Assembly: GCF_000473145.1 (NCBI RefSeq)
Contig: NZ_KI421500.1
Span: 2,877,725 to 2,941,724 of the forward strand
Reading direction: 5' to 3'
DNA: 64,000 bases
Source of the DNA: Leisingera daeponensis DSM 23529
Lineage (GTDB): Bacteria; Pseudomonadota; Alphaproteobacteria; Rhodobacterales; Rhodobacteraceae
Part shown: one piece after another, positions 33,790 through 42,700 of the stretch
How positions within the stretch are numbered: position 1 is the stretch's first letter
Layout: the number at the start of each line of letters is the position of its first letter
Made by a program: the position numbers and the translations under genes
The notes under the pieces: generated by a model
What the model saw: the letters and a program-made list of their open reading frames with translations, nothing else
What the model was told of the DNA's origin: nothing
Database searches by the model: none

Positions 33790-34239
33790 ATGACCAAATA
33801 CTTCAAGAACCCGGACGCCATTGCCGCCCTCTCCGAGGAAGAGTTTTACGTGACCCAGAACGCGGGCACCGAACGCCCCGGCACCGGCAAGCTGCTTTAT
33901 AACAAGGAGCCGGGGATCTATGTGGACATCGTCTCGGGCGAGCCGCTGTTTGCCTCCTCCGACAAGTATGAGTCGGGGTGCGGCTGGCCCAGCTTCACGA
34001 AGCCGATCGAATCCGCCCACATCCAGGAGCTGGAGGACCGCAGCCTCGGCATGATCCGCACCGAGGTCCGCTCCACCCATGGCGACAGCCACCTGGGCCA
34101 TGTCTTCCCCGACGGGCCGATGGACCGCGGCGGCCTGCGCTACTGCATCAACTCCGCCTCCCTGCGCTTCGTGCATCTGGACGACATGGAGACTGAGGGC
34201 TATGGCGCCTACATCAACCAAGTGGAGACCGTGAAATGA
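33790..34239 (+). CDS. msrB: Peptide-methionine (R)-S-oxide reductase, zinc-less form
   Basis: 149 residues. Repairs the R-epimer of methionine sulfoxide. ESGCGWPSF near residue 64 and the catalytic Cys in [11 protein letters not shown] near residue 122 are conserved. Where zinc-binding MsrB proteins have CxxC (usually before the APLF block), this one has [11 protein letters not shown], so at least one zinc CxxC pair is absent; it is probably the non-zinc form. SD GGGAGG before the ATG. Its stop overlaps the msrA start (ATGA). Confidence 0.92.
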   Translation: MTKYFKNPDAIAALSEEEFYVTQNAGTERPGTGKLLYNKEPGIYVDIVSGEPLFASSDKYESGCGWPSFTKPIESAHIQELEDRSLGMIRTEVRSTHGDSHLGHVFPDGPMDRGGLRYCINSASLRFVHLDDMETEGYGAYINQVETVK

Positions 34240-34751
34240 GCACCACCGAGCGCGCCGTCCTGGCAGGCGGCTGTTTCTGGGGCATGCAGGAACTGATCCG
34301 CAATCGCCCGGGCGTCATCAGCACCCGCGTCGGCTATACCGGCGGCGATGTCCCCAACGCCACCTACAAGAACCACGGCACCCACGCCGAAGGGATCGAG
34401 ATCGTCTTCGACCCCGCCGTCACCTCGTACCGGGAGCTGCTGGAGTTCTTCTTCCAGATCCACGACCCGACCACCCTGAACCGCCAGGGCAATGACATCG
34501 GCATGAGCTACCGCTCCGCGATCTACTACCTGGACGACACCCAGAAAGCGGTCGCCGAGGACACCATCGCCGACGTCGATGCCTCTGGTATCTGGCCCGG
34601 CAAGGTGGTGACTGAAGTCGAACCCGCGGGTGATTTCTGGGAGGCGGAGCCGGAGCATCAGGATTACCTGCAGCGGCTGCCCACCGGCTACACCTGTCAT
34701 TTCCCGCGCCCCGACTGGGTGCTCCCCAAACGCGGCGCTGCTGCTGAATAG
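34236..34751 (+). CDS. msrA: Peptide-methionine (S)-S-oxide reductase
   Basis: 171 residues. Catalytic GGCFWGMQE near residue 12, with [26 protein letters not shown] following, then [25 protein letters not shown]. Reduces the S-epimer, complementing the coupled msrB; both need thioredoxin. There is no C-terminal resolving Cys pair, so the C-terminus ends with an uncharged/acidic tail (GAAAE). A strong terminator follows. Confidence 0.95.
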   Translation: MSTTERAVLAGGCFWGMQELIRNRPGVISTRVGYTGGDVPNATYKNHGTHAEGIEIVFDPAVTSYRELLEFFFQIHDPTTLNRQGNDIGMSYRSAIYYLDDTQKAVAEDTIADVDASGIWPGKVVTEVEPAGDFWEAEPEHQDYLQRLPTGYTCHFPRPDWVLPKRGAAAE

Positions 34752-34771
34752 TCTCTAACAGGCTGCTTTCG

Positions 34772-34799
34772 GCCCCGCCGCACTCCGGCGGGGCTTTTT
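34772..34799 (+). terminator. Terminator after msrA
   Basis: GCCCCGCCG-CACTC-CGGCGGGGC with a TTTTT tail, about 20 bp after the msrA stop. Confidence 0.93.
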
Positions 34800-34828
34800 A
34801 TATGCCAGATCCGCAGCAAGCACCCCTG

Positions 34829-34858
34829 CTTCTTCCGGCCCAAAATATCCCGCCGGAG
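34829..34858 (+). repeat. Dispersed intergenic repeat, copy E
   Basis: CTTCTTCCGGCCCAAAATAT followed by CCCGCCGGAG. Located between the msrA terminator and the convergent hydantoinase-like gene. Confidence 0.7.
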
Positions 34859-34891
34859 ACAGCGGGTTCTCCCGAAAACCCGCTTCACGGT

Positions 34892-36907
34892 TCATGTCGC
34901 CTCGGCGTGCGCCACCCGCGGCCTGCCGCTGGCCTCCACCGTCAGCGTGCCTTCGACGAACACCTCCCGCGATTCCACCTGCGCCAAGCGGATATCCCGC
35001 TCCACATGCACGTGGATATCCTCGGCACCGGCCTCCTCTGCCGCGCCGCGCGCCTCCTCTGCCAAGGCCGCCTCCAGTGCTGCCAGTGCGTCTTCTGAGG
35101 CTTGGTAATCCACCGGGCCGCTCTCCAAATGCACCCGGTACTTGCCTTCAGCAGGCGATGTCACGGTGCCGCTGCGCCGCATGGTGACCCGGCCCACCAC
35201 CGCGCCAATCGCGTTGGCCACCCCGGCATGCTTCGGCAGGATCATGTTGCAATGCAGCCGCTCCCCCACCGCCGGATAATAGCTGGGGGCAGAAGCGCCC
35301 AGCCCCACCACATCCACATTCAACGCGGCATCCAGCGCCAGCAGGCCACGGTGCCGGGCGAGGCCTTTTTGCAGCAGCACATGCCGGGCCAAATCCTTCT
35401 CCGGCAGGCCAAAACTCTCGGCTTCTTCGGCAAAAGCAGACTCTAACAAGGTCAAAGCGGTTTGCTCCGTCAACTGATCAATGATCATCTGCGCCAGTGT
35501 TTCCGCATTTTTTGCCACCATGTCGCCACTGCCCACCCGGCGGCGGGCAAAGAGGGTCAGCGCCTTCACCGCAGCCTCCCTGTCCCAGGCCGCCACCCGT
35601 CCCAGCACGTGACTGGCGTCCGAGGGCGTCACCCCGGACACCTGCACCAGCCCGCGGTCCACCAGACGGCCCAGCGAGCCATGCTCCATCCGGGTGCGCA
35701 GAATCTGGCCCAACGGGTGCACCTGCATTCCGATCCGCGCCAGCAGCCCGGCCTCCCGCTCGCTCAGGCCCGCCACCGGCACTCCCGGCACTGCCCGCAC
35801 GAACCGCCCGTCAAACTCGCCCGCGGTGGCATTGCGCAGCTGCTCATCCAGGGCGGCGTGCACAACGTCAGGCGCATCCGTGGCGATCAGCGACACCGGC
35901 ACCACCCGGCGCGGACCCAGCGTCAGTCCGCCCGCCAGCCCGCTGGTGTTCAGATGCACCTGGCTGTCGCCGCCCAGGCCGGTGGTGCGCATCGCCACCG
36001 CCTCCACCATGGTGCGGAATTCACCCACCCGCGCTCCTGCCGGATCAATCGCCGGCTTGCCGTCCCTGATCAGCGCCACATCCGTTGTGGTGCCGCCAAT
36101 GTCGCTGACCAGCGCGTGATCCGCCCCGGTCATCCAGCGCGCGCCCACGATCGAGGCCGCCGGCCCCGATAGAATCGTCTCGATGGGCCGCTCCCGCGCC
36201 TGCTCGCCGCTCATCAGCGCGCCGTCGCCGCGCACCACCATCATCGGCGCCCCGATGCCCAGATCGCGCAGCGTGTCCTGTGCCCGCCCGATCAGCCGGT
36301 CAATCATCCCGATCAGCCGCGCGTTCAGCACCGCCGTCACCGCCCGTTTCGGCCCGTTCAGCTTGGCCGACAGCTGGTGCGAACAGGTGACTGGCGCGCT
36401 GGTCATCTCATGAATGATCCGCGCGGCCTCAATCTCATGCGCCGGGTTGCGGGTGGCGAAGACCCCCGCCACGGCAAAGCCGGTCACCCCCTGGCCTTCG
36501 GTGCGCAGGAACATCTCCAGCGCCCCGACATCCAGCGGCGCCGCCTCGCTGCCGGCGTGAGTGTGGCCGCCGCCGATCACCAGCGCCGGATCGCCCTTCA
36601 GCGCTTCCCGCAGCCCGTGCCGGTCCAGGTCGGCCTCGGCAAAGCCGATATAGATCAGCGCCACCCGACCGCCCTGCCCCTCGACCAGCGCATTGGTGGC
36701 AAGCGTGGTCGACAGCGCCGCCAGCGACACCTCCTGCGGCTGCACGCCGGACTGTTCCAGCACCGCACGGATCGCGCCGCCGACGCCAATTGCCAAATCC
36801 TGGCGCGTGGTCAGCGACTTGGCAGAGGCGATCACCTCCTTCTCATCGCGGATCAGCACCGCGTCGGTATAGGTTCCGCCCGTGTCCACACCCAAGAGCA
36901 GCGTCAT
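34892..36907 (-). CDS. Hydantoinase/oxoprolinase-like (HyuA) protein
   Basis: 671 residues. N-terminal hydantoinase A/oxoprolinase domain with an ASKHA-type ATPase start LLLGVDTGGTYTDAVL, then LSTTLATNALVEGQGG; the central domain has SDIGGTTTDVALIRDGKP near 270. The C-terminal region is rich in Ala and Glu. Single-polypeptide enzymes of this family act on 5-oxoproline, hydantoin or acetone-type substrates, usually with a HyuB partner; no HyuB is seen here. Start ATG 36907 has GAGAGGAA 5 nt upstream. Substrate unknown. Confidence 0.83.
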   Translation of the reverse strand: MTLLLGVDTGGTYTDAVLIRDEKEVIASAKSLTTRQDLAIGVGGAIRAVLEQSGVQPQEVSLAALSTTLATNALVEGQGGRVALIYIGFAEADLDRHGLREALKGDPALVIGGGHTHAGSEAAPLDVGALEMFLRTEGQGVTGFAVAGVFATRNPAHEIEAARIIHEMTSAPVTCSHQLSAKLNGPKRAVTAVLNARLIGMIDRLIGRAQDTLRDLGIGAPMMVVRGDGALMSGEQARERPIETILSGPAASIVGARWMTGADHALVSDIGGTTTDVALIRDGKPAIDPAGARVGEFRTMVEAVAMRTTGLGGDSQVHLNTSGLAGGLTLGPRRVVPVSLIATDAPDVVHAALDEQLRNATAGEFDGRFVRAVPGVPVAGLSEREAGLLARIGMQVHPLGQILRTRMEHGSLGRLVDRGLVQVSGVTPSDASHVLGRVAAWDREAAVKALTLFARRRVGSGDMVAKNAETLAQMIIDQLTEQTALTLLESAFAEEAESFGLPEKDLARHVLLQKGLARHRGLLALDAALNVDVVGLGASAPSYYPAVGERLHCNMILPKHAGVANAIGAVVGRVTMRRSGTVTSPAEGKYRVHLESGPVDYQASEDALAALEAALAEEARGAAEEAGAEDIHVHVERDIRLAQVESREVFVEGTLTVEASGRPRVAHAEAT

Positions 36908-36979
36908 GCCCGTTCCTCTCAAACTCTGTTCGCCGCTCTGGGTGTAACGCCTGATTACGCCGCGTCCATCCTGTTTGCG

Positions 36980-38023
36980 TCACGCTAGCCTTTGAACCGC
37001 CCAGCGCGCCGCGTCGGCCACCGCCGGGTCCGGATCTTCCGCCAGCCGCTGCGCTGTCTCCCGCAGTTCCGGCCTGCCTGAATTGCCAATGGCATAGAGC
37101 ACATTGCGCACAAACCTGTCGCGCCCGATGCGCTTGATCGGCGATCCCGAGAACATCGCCCGGAACGCCGCGTCATCCAGCACCGCAAGCTCCGCCAGCT
37201 TCGGCGCCTTCAGCTCCTCGCGCGCGGCATAGCGCATGTCGCTGGCGGCCACCGCAAACTTATTCCAAGGGCAGGCCGCAAGACAGTCGTCGCAGCCATA
37301 GATCCGGTTGCCCATCTTCTCCCGCAGCTCCTGCGCCACCGGACCTTTATGCTCAATGGTGAGGTAGGAGATGCAGCGCCGCGCATCGACCTGGTACGGC
37401 GCAGGAAAGGCATCGGTCGGGCAGCTGTCCAGACAGGCCCGGCACGACCCGCAGCGGTCCGGCTCCGCCTTGTCCGCAGGCAGATCCAAAGTGGTGAAAA
37501 CAGAGCCTATGAAAGCCCAGTTGCCCCAATCCCGGCTCACCAGATTGCTGTGCTTGCCCTGCCAGCCCAGCCCTGCCGCCTGGCCCAGCGCCTTCTCCGG
37601 CACCGGTGCGGTGTCGACAAAGACCTTCACCTCGCAGTCCTCGCCGGCCTCCGCAATCAGCCAGCGCGCCAGCCGTTTCAGCCGCTTCTTAACCAGGTCG
37701 TGGTAATCATTGCCCCGGGCATAGACCGAAACCGCGCCTCGGTCCGCCTTCCCGACCACTGCCATCGGGTCCTCCTCCGGCGTATAGCTCTCCGCGAGCA
37801 TGATCACCGACCGCGCCTCAGGCCACAGCTGCGCCGGATCCCCCCGCCAATGGGTGCGCTCCGCCATCCAGCCCATCTGCCCGTGATAGCCCGCATTCAG
37901 AAAGGCCTGCAGCCGTCCCGGCACCTCCGGCACATCCCACGGGCGGCAGATCCGGCAGGAGACAAACCCCTCCGCCAGCGCCTGGGCAACCAGCTTTTCC
38001 TTGATGCCGGATCCGTCTTTCAT
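36980..38023 (-). CDS. queG: Epoxyqueuosine reductase
   Basis: 347 residues. Cobalamin/[4Fe-4S] enzyme that reduces epoxyqueuosine to queuosine in tRNA. Visible motifs: [37 protein letters not shown] near 135-170, then two 4Fe-4S ferredoxin sets ([19 protein letters not shown] near 192 and [15 protein letters not shown] near 245). The C-terminal HEAT-like segment ([22 protein letters not shown]) is present. The start codon lies in a repeat copy, so the SD is weak. Next gene is a GST. Confidence 0.94.
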   Translation of the reverse strand: MKDGSGIKEKLVAQALAEGFVSCRICRPWDVPEVPGRLQAFLNAGYHGQMGWMAERTHWRGDPAQLWPEARSVIMLAESYTPEEDPMAVVGKADRGAVSVYARGNDYHDLVKKRLKRLARWLIAEAGEDCEVKVFVDTAPVPEKALGQAAGLGWQGKHSNLVSRDWGNWAFIGSVFTTLDLPADKAEPDRCGSCRACLDSCPTDAFPAPYQVDARRCISYLTIEHKGPVAQELREKMGNRIYGCDDCLAACPWNKFAVAASDMRYAAREELKAPKLAELAVLDDAAFRAMFSGSPIKRIGRDRFVRNVLYAIGNSGRPELRETAQRLAEDPDPAVADAARWAVQRLA

Positions 38024-38070
38024 CTTTCGCCAAAAACTCCGGGGGAGCGGCCCGCAGCGCCCCTGCCCCC
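38021..38070 (+). repeat. Dispersed intergenic repeat, divergent copy G
   Basis: CATCTTTCGCCAAAAACTCC then GGGGGAGC and CCCGCAGCGCCCC. The order (pyrimidine-rich start, A-run, GC-rich tail with GCAGCGCCCC) matches the other copies, but the core is degenerate. It overlaps the queG start codon. Confidence 0.4.
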
Positions 38071-38077
38071 GTTGGTA

Positions 38078-38743
38078 TCAGAAATCCAGGTCAGTGTAAT
38101 GCGGCGGCGGCCGGAAGCCAGGCACCTGATCCGCCAGGATAGACCGAAACGCGGGCCGCGACTTGATCTTGGCGTACCAGTCCTTGACCACCGCTGACCG
38201 GTTCCAGTCCACATCCGAGATATAATCCAGGGACGACAGATGCGCGGCAGCGGCAAAATCTGCCAGCGTCATCATGTCGCCCGCCAGCCAGCGCCGGTGG
38301 TCCAGCAGCCAGGCCATGTAATCCAGGTGGTACTTGATCGCCTTGGCTCCCGCCTTCACATTGCGGCTGTCGGGATAGCCTTCCCCGGTGATCTTCTTGT
38401 TCACCCGCTCGTACAGCAGCTTGGAGGTCACCTCGTGGTGGAACTTGTCATCGAACCAGCTCACCAGCCGGCGCACCTCATACCGGCCCGCGGCATCCTT
38501 GGGGATCAGCGCAGGCTCCGGCCGGGTTTCTTCCAGATATTCGCAGATCGCCGCGCTTTCGGCCATCATCTGACCGTCCAGCCGGACCACCGGCACCTTG
38601 GCCGCGGGGTTGCGGCGTAGGAAATCGGGATCCTGCTCCCAATAGCGCTCCTCGACCAGCTCGACCTCGATCTTCTTCTCCGCCAGCGACAGCCGCACCT
38701 TACGGCAAAAGGGGGACAGGGGAACGTGGTACAGGCGCGCCAT
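38078..38743 (-). CDS. Glutathione S-transferase family protein
   Basis: 221 residues. N-terminal thioredoxin-like domain (LYHVPLSPFCRKVRLSLAEKK, active-site SPFCRKV, then PAAKVPVVRLDGQMMAESAAICEYLE) and a helical C-terminal domain (RRWLAGDMMTLADFAAAAHLSSLDY). The SPFC motif could act as Ser or Cys GST. Substrate unknown; no SD of note. Confidence 0.9.
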   Translation of the reverse strand: MARLYHVPLSPFCRKVRLSLAEKKIEVELVEERYWEQDPDFLRRNPAAKVPVVRLDGQMMAESAAICEYLEETRPEPALIPKDAAGRYEVRRLVSWFDDKFHHEVTSKLLYERVNKKITGEGYPDSRNVKAGAKAIKYHLDYMAWLLDHRRWLAGDMMTLADFAAAAHLSSLDYISDVDWNRSAVVKDWYAKIKSRPAFRSILADQVPGFRPPPHYTDLDF

Positions 38744-38808
38744 GGCTACAGGGGATCTCCAGAAACGTTACTACGGATACCCAGCAATGCCTTGGCCGGG
38801 AGAAAGAT

Positions 38809-39546
38809 TCAATCCTCGAAACAATCTGCCCGCCCGTCTGCGCGAATGGTAGCCGCCCCATCCTGAATCTGCCGCGCCCGGCGCTGTACAAAAGCGGAGG
38901 GTTGGCGGGCCGAACGCTCCTTGGGATTGGGCAGCACGGCGGCAATCAGCGCCGCCTGCCGGGCGCTCAGCTCATCCGGGCCGACGCCGAAATACTTCCG
39001 CGCCGCGGCTTCGGCGCCAAACACGCCCTCGTCCATCTCGGCCACGTTCAGATAAACTTCCAGAATGCGCCGCTTGCTCCAGACGATCTCCACCACCGGG
39101 GTCAGCAGCGTTTCCAGCACTTTGCGCGGCCAGCTGCGGCCCTGCCACAGGAACACATTCTTCACCACCTGCTGCGAGATGGTCGAGCCGCCGCGGGCGC
39201 CGCCTGCCTCGATCGCCGCCTGTATGGCACGGGCGTCAAATCCCCAATGGCGGCAGAACTGCGCATCTTCCGCCGCCACGACAGAGCGCGCCAGCACCGG
39301 CGCCATCTCGTCCAGCGGCACCCACATCCGGTCCACCTCGCCCAAGCGGCGCTGTTCGGCCCAGATGGTATGGGTGACCGGCGGGTTCACCACCGAAAAC
39401 AGCAGGATGAGAAACAGGAAAACCGCCGCAACCGCAAGCGCTGCGCGCAGGACCCACCGTCTCAACCAGCGCAGCGGCTGAACCTGCCGCTTTGCCGTCT
39501 TCTTGCTGATCTTAGGTTTCTTCTTTGTTGCAACTGCCTTCGCCAT
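38809..39546 (-). CDS. mtgA: Monofunctional peptidoglycan transglycosylase
   Basis: 245 residues. Basic N-terminus, one TM segment (LRAALAVAAVFLFLILLFSVV), then the GT51 domain: VVAAEDAQFCRHWGFDARAIQAA near 88 with the catalytic Glu, and GGSTISQQVVKNVFLWQGRSW near 118. It polymerises lipid II. The PBP transpeptidase domain is absent, so it is monofunctional. Single gene upstream of gltB on the same strand, separated by a repeat-containing 240-bp spacer. Confidence 0.95.
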   Translation of the reverse strand: MAKAVATKKKPKISKKTAKRQVQPLRWLRRWVLRAALAVAAVFLFLILLFSVVNPPVTHTIWAEQRRLGEVDRMWVPLDEMAPVLARSVVAAEDAQFCRHWGFDARAIQAAIEAGGARGGSTISQQVVKNVFLWQGRSWPRKVLETLLTPVVEIVWSKRRILEVYLNVAEMDEGVFGAEAAARKYFGVGPDELSARQAALIAAVLPNPKERSARQPSAFVQRRARQIQDGAATIRADGRADCFED

Positions 39547-39633
39547 GACTCTCTATAAGACGGCAGCCGGTCATTCACAAAGGGTCAGTTGCCTTGCTTC
39601 TGCAATCTGCCGGTTCGGAGCTTTCGGAGGCGC

Positions 39634-39701
39634 AGGGAGGGGCGCTGCCCCTGTTGAGCCCGCGGCTCAATTCACCCCGGGATGTTTTCGGCCGGAAGAA
39701 G
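39634..39701 (-). repeat. Dispersed bipartite intergenic repeat, copy F
   Basis: On the minus strand CTTCTTCCGGCCGAAAACAT precedes CCCGGGG, and the tail GGGGCAGCGCCCC lies 28 bp later. It lies between mtgA and gltB. Confidence 0.7.
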
Positions 39702-39788
39702 AACGGTTTCCGGCGGGTCGCGGCCCGCAGGCACAGAAAACCCCGCAAGCCTGCGCCTGCGGGGTTCGGTTTCCGTCTCTAGCCAGGC

Positions 39789-42700
39789 TTACTCCGCTGG
39801 TACGGCAGCCTGCTCCTGCATCACCGGATGCGCCAGCTTGTCGAGCATCTCCTTCGGGCAGACTTGCAGGAAGTTGCCCTTCTCGATGTCCCAATGCTGC
39901 AGGATCTCTGCTGCCTTGCGGCTGCCGGTTTCCTCCAGATGGCGTTCGATCAGGCTTTTCAGCTCCGCCTCCCAATGCGCCACGGTGACCGGGCAGGTGA
40001 CCAGCGATTCCTTATTCATCAGGGTCGCGGCCTTGCCCTCCGGATCATAGAGATAGGCCATGCCGCCGGTCATCCCCGCGCCGAAGTTGGCGCCGATGGT
40101 GCCAAGGATCACCGCAACGCCGCCGGTCATGTATTCGCAGCCGTTGGAGCCGCAGCCCTCGATCACCACCTTGGCGCCGGAGTTGCGCACCGCAAAGCGT
40201 TCGCCCGCACGGCCCGCCGCAAACAGGTAACCATCGGTGGCACCATACAGCACGGTGTTGCCGATAATGGTGTTTTCCGAGGCCACAAGCGGGCTTACCT
40301 GCGGCGGTCGCACCACGATGGTGCCGCCCGACAGGCCTTTGCCGACATAGTCATTGGCATCGCCCGACACTTCCAGCTTCAGCCCGGGCGCCGCAAAAGC
40401 CCCCAGCGCCTGGCCGGCAGAGCCCTGCAATTTCACCGTCAGGTGGTCAGGCTGGAACGAATTCCGCATGCCGAAGTTGCGCACGATATGGCTTGAGGTG
40501 CGGGTGCCCACGGAGCGGTGGGTGTTCTGGATCGCATAGGACAGCTGCATCTTCTCGCCATCCTGCAGGAAGCGGGCGGCGTCGCGCACGATCTCCGCAT
40601 CCAGCGTGTCCGGCACTTCGTTGCGTCCCTTGTCGCGGTTGTAGACGATGTTGGCAGAGCCGTCGACGGTGATCAGCAGCGGGTTCAGGTCCAGGTCGTC
40701 CAGATGGGCAGAGCCGCGCGAGACCTGCGCCAGCAGGTCGGCCCGGCCGATCACGTCGTCCAAGCTGCGAGCGCCGATGGAAGCGAGGATCTCGCGCACT
40801 TCCTGGGCGTAGAAGGTGATCAGGTTCACCACCTTGTCCGCGTTGCCGGTGAACTTGGCGCGCAGGGATTCGTCCTGGGTGCAGACGCCGACCGGGCAGG
40901 TGTTGGACTGGCACTGGCGCACCATGATGCAGCCCATCGCGATCAGCGCCGCGGTGCCGATGCCGTATTCCTCGGCTCCCAGCATCGCCGCCATGACAAT
41001 GTCACGCCCGGTGCGCAGCCCGCCGTCTGTGCGCAGCGTCACCCGCTCGCGCAGGTTGTTCATCGCCAGCACCTGATGCGCTTCGGTCAGGCCCATCTCC
41101 CACGGCAGGCCGGCATATTTGATCGAGGTCGCCGGAGACGCCCCGGTGCCGCCGTTGTGGCCCGAGATCAGGATAATGTCGGCCTTTGCCTTGGCGACGC
41201 CCGCGGCAATGGTGCCAACGCCCGAAGATGCCACCAGCTTCACCGTCACCTTGCAGCGCGGGTTGATCTGCTTCAGGTCATAGATCAGCTGCGCCAGGTC
41301 CTCGATCGAGTAGATATCGTGGTGCGGCGGCGGCGAAATCAGCGTCACGCCCTTGGTCGAGTGGCGCAGGCGGGCAATCAGGTCAGTGACCTTCATCCCA
41401 GGCAGCTGGCCGCCCTCGCCGGGCTTGGCGCCCTGGGCTACCTTGATCTCAAGCTCTTCACACTGGTTCAGGTATTCGGCGGTCACGCCAAAGCGGCCCG
41501 ACGCCACCTGCTTGATCTTCGCAGACGGGTTGTCGCCATTCGGCTCCGGCACGAAATGCGCCGGATCCTCGCCGCCCTCGCCGGAGTCGGACTTGGCGCC
41601 GATCCGGTTCATCGCGACGTTCAGGGTCTTGTGCGCCTCCGGCGACAGCGCGCCCAGGGACATGCCCGGCGTCACAAACCGCTTGCGGATCGCGGTGATG
41701 CTTTCCACCTCCTCCAGCGGGATCGGCTTGCCCATAGGCTTGATCTGCAGCAGGTCGCGCAGGTGGATCGGCGGGTTCGACTGCATCTTGGCCGAATACT
41801 GCTTCCACAGCTCATAGGAGGCGCGGTTGCAGGCCATCTGCAGCATGTGCATCGAGGTCGCTTCCCAAGCGTGGGTCTCACCCGACTTGCGCGCTTTATA
41901 AAAACCGCCGATGGGCAGGACCCCTTCCGGCGCTTTCCAGGCCTTGGCGTGGATTTCCTCTGCTTTGGTCTGGATGCCGGTCACACCGATTCCGGAAATG
42001 CGCGAGGTCATGCCCGGGAAGTACTCGGCACACATGGCACGGCTGAGGCCCACCGCCTCGAAGTTCAGGCCGCCGCGGTAGGAGGAGACCACCGAAATGC
42101 CCATCTTGGCCATGATCTTCAGCAGGCCCTGGTCGATGGCCTCACGGTAGCGCGCGACGTTTTCGGTCAGGGTGCCGTCCAGCAGGCCGCGATCGATGCG
42201 GTCGGCCAGCGAATCCTCAGCCAGATAAGCGTTCACCACAGTCGCGCCGCAGCCGATCAGCACCGCGAAATAATGCGGGTCGATGCATTCGGCGGACCGC
42301 ACGTTCAGCGAGCAGAAGGTGCGCAGGCCCTTGCGGGTCAGATGCGAATGCACGGCAGACGTTGCCAGGATCATCGGCATCGCCACCTTGTCCGCACCCG
42401 AATGCTGGTCTGTCAGCACGATATGGCCGGCGCCGGAGCGCACGGCCTCCTCGGCCTCGGCCCGGATCCGCGCAAGCGCCGCGTTCAGCGCGCCCTTGCC
42501 GGGTTCAAAGGTGCAGTCGATCTCGGCCAGCGGCGCGTTGAACTGCTCCACCAGCTTGTCCCACTGGGCATTGCCGACAAAGGGGCTTTCCAGAACGATG
42601 ATCTCGGTCTGGGAGCTGTCCTCGTCCAGCACGTTCTTCAGGTTGCCGAACCGGGTCTTCAGCGACATCACCCGGTACTCGCGCAAGCTGTCGATCGGCG

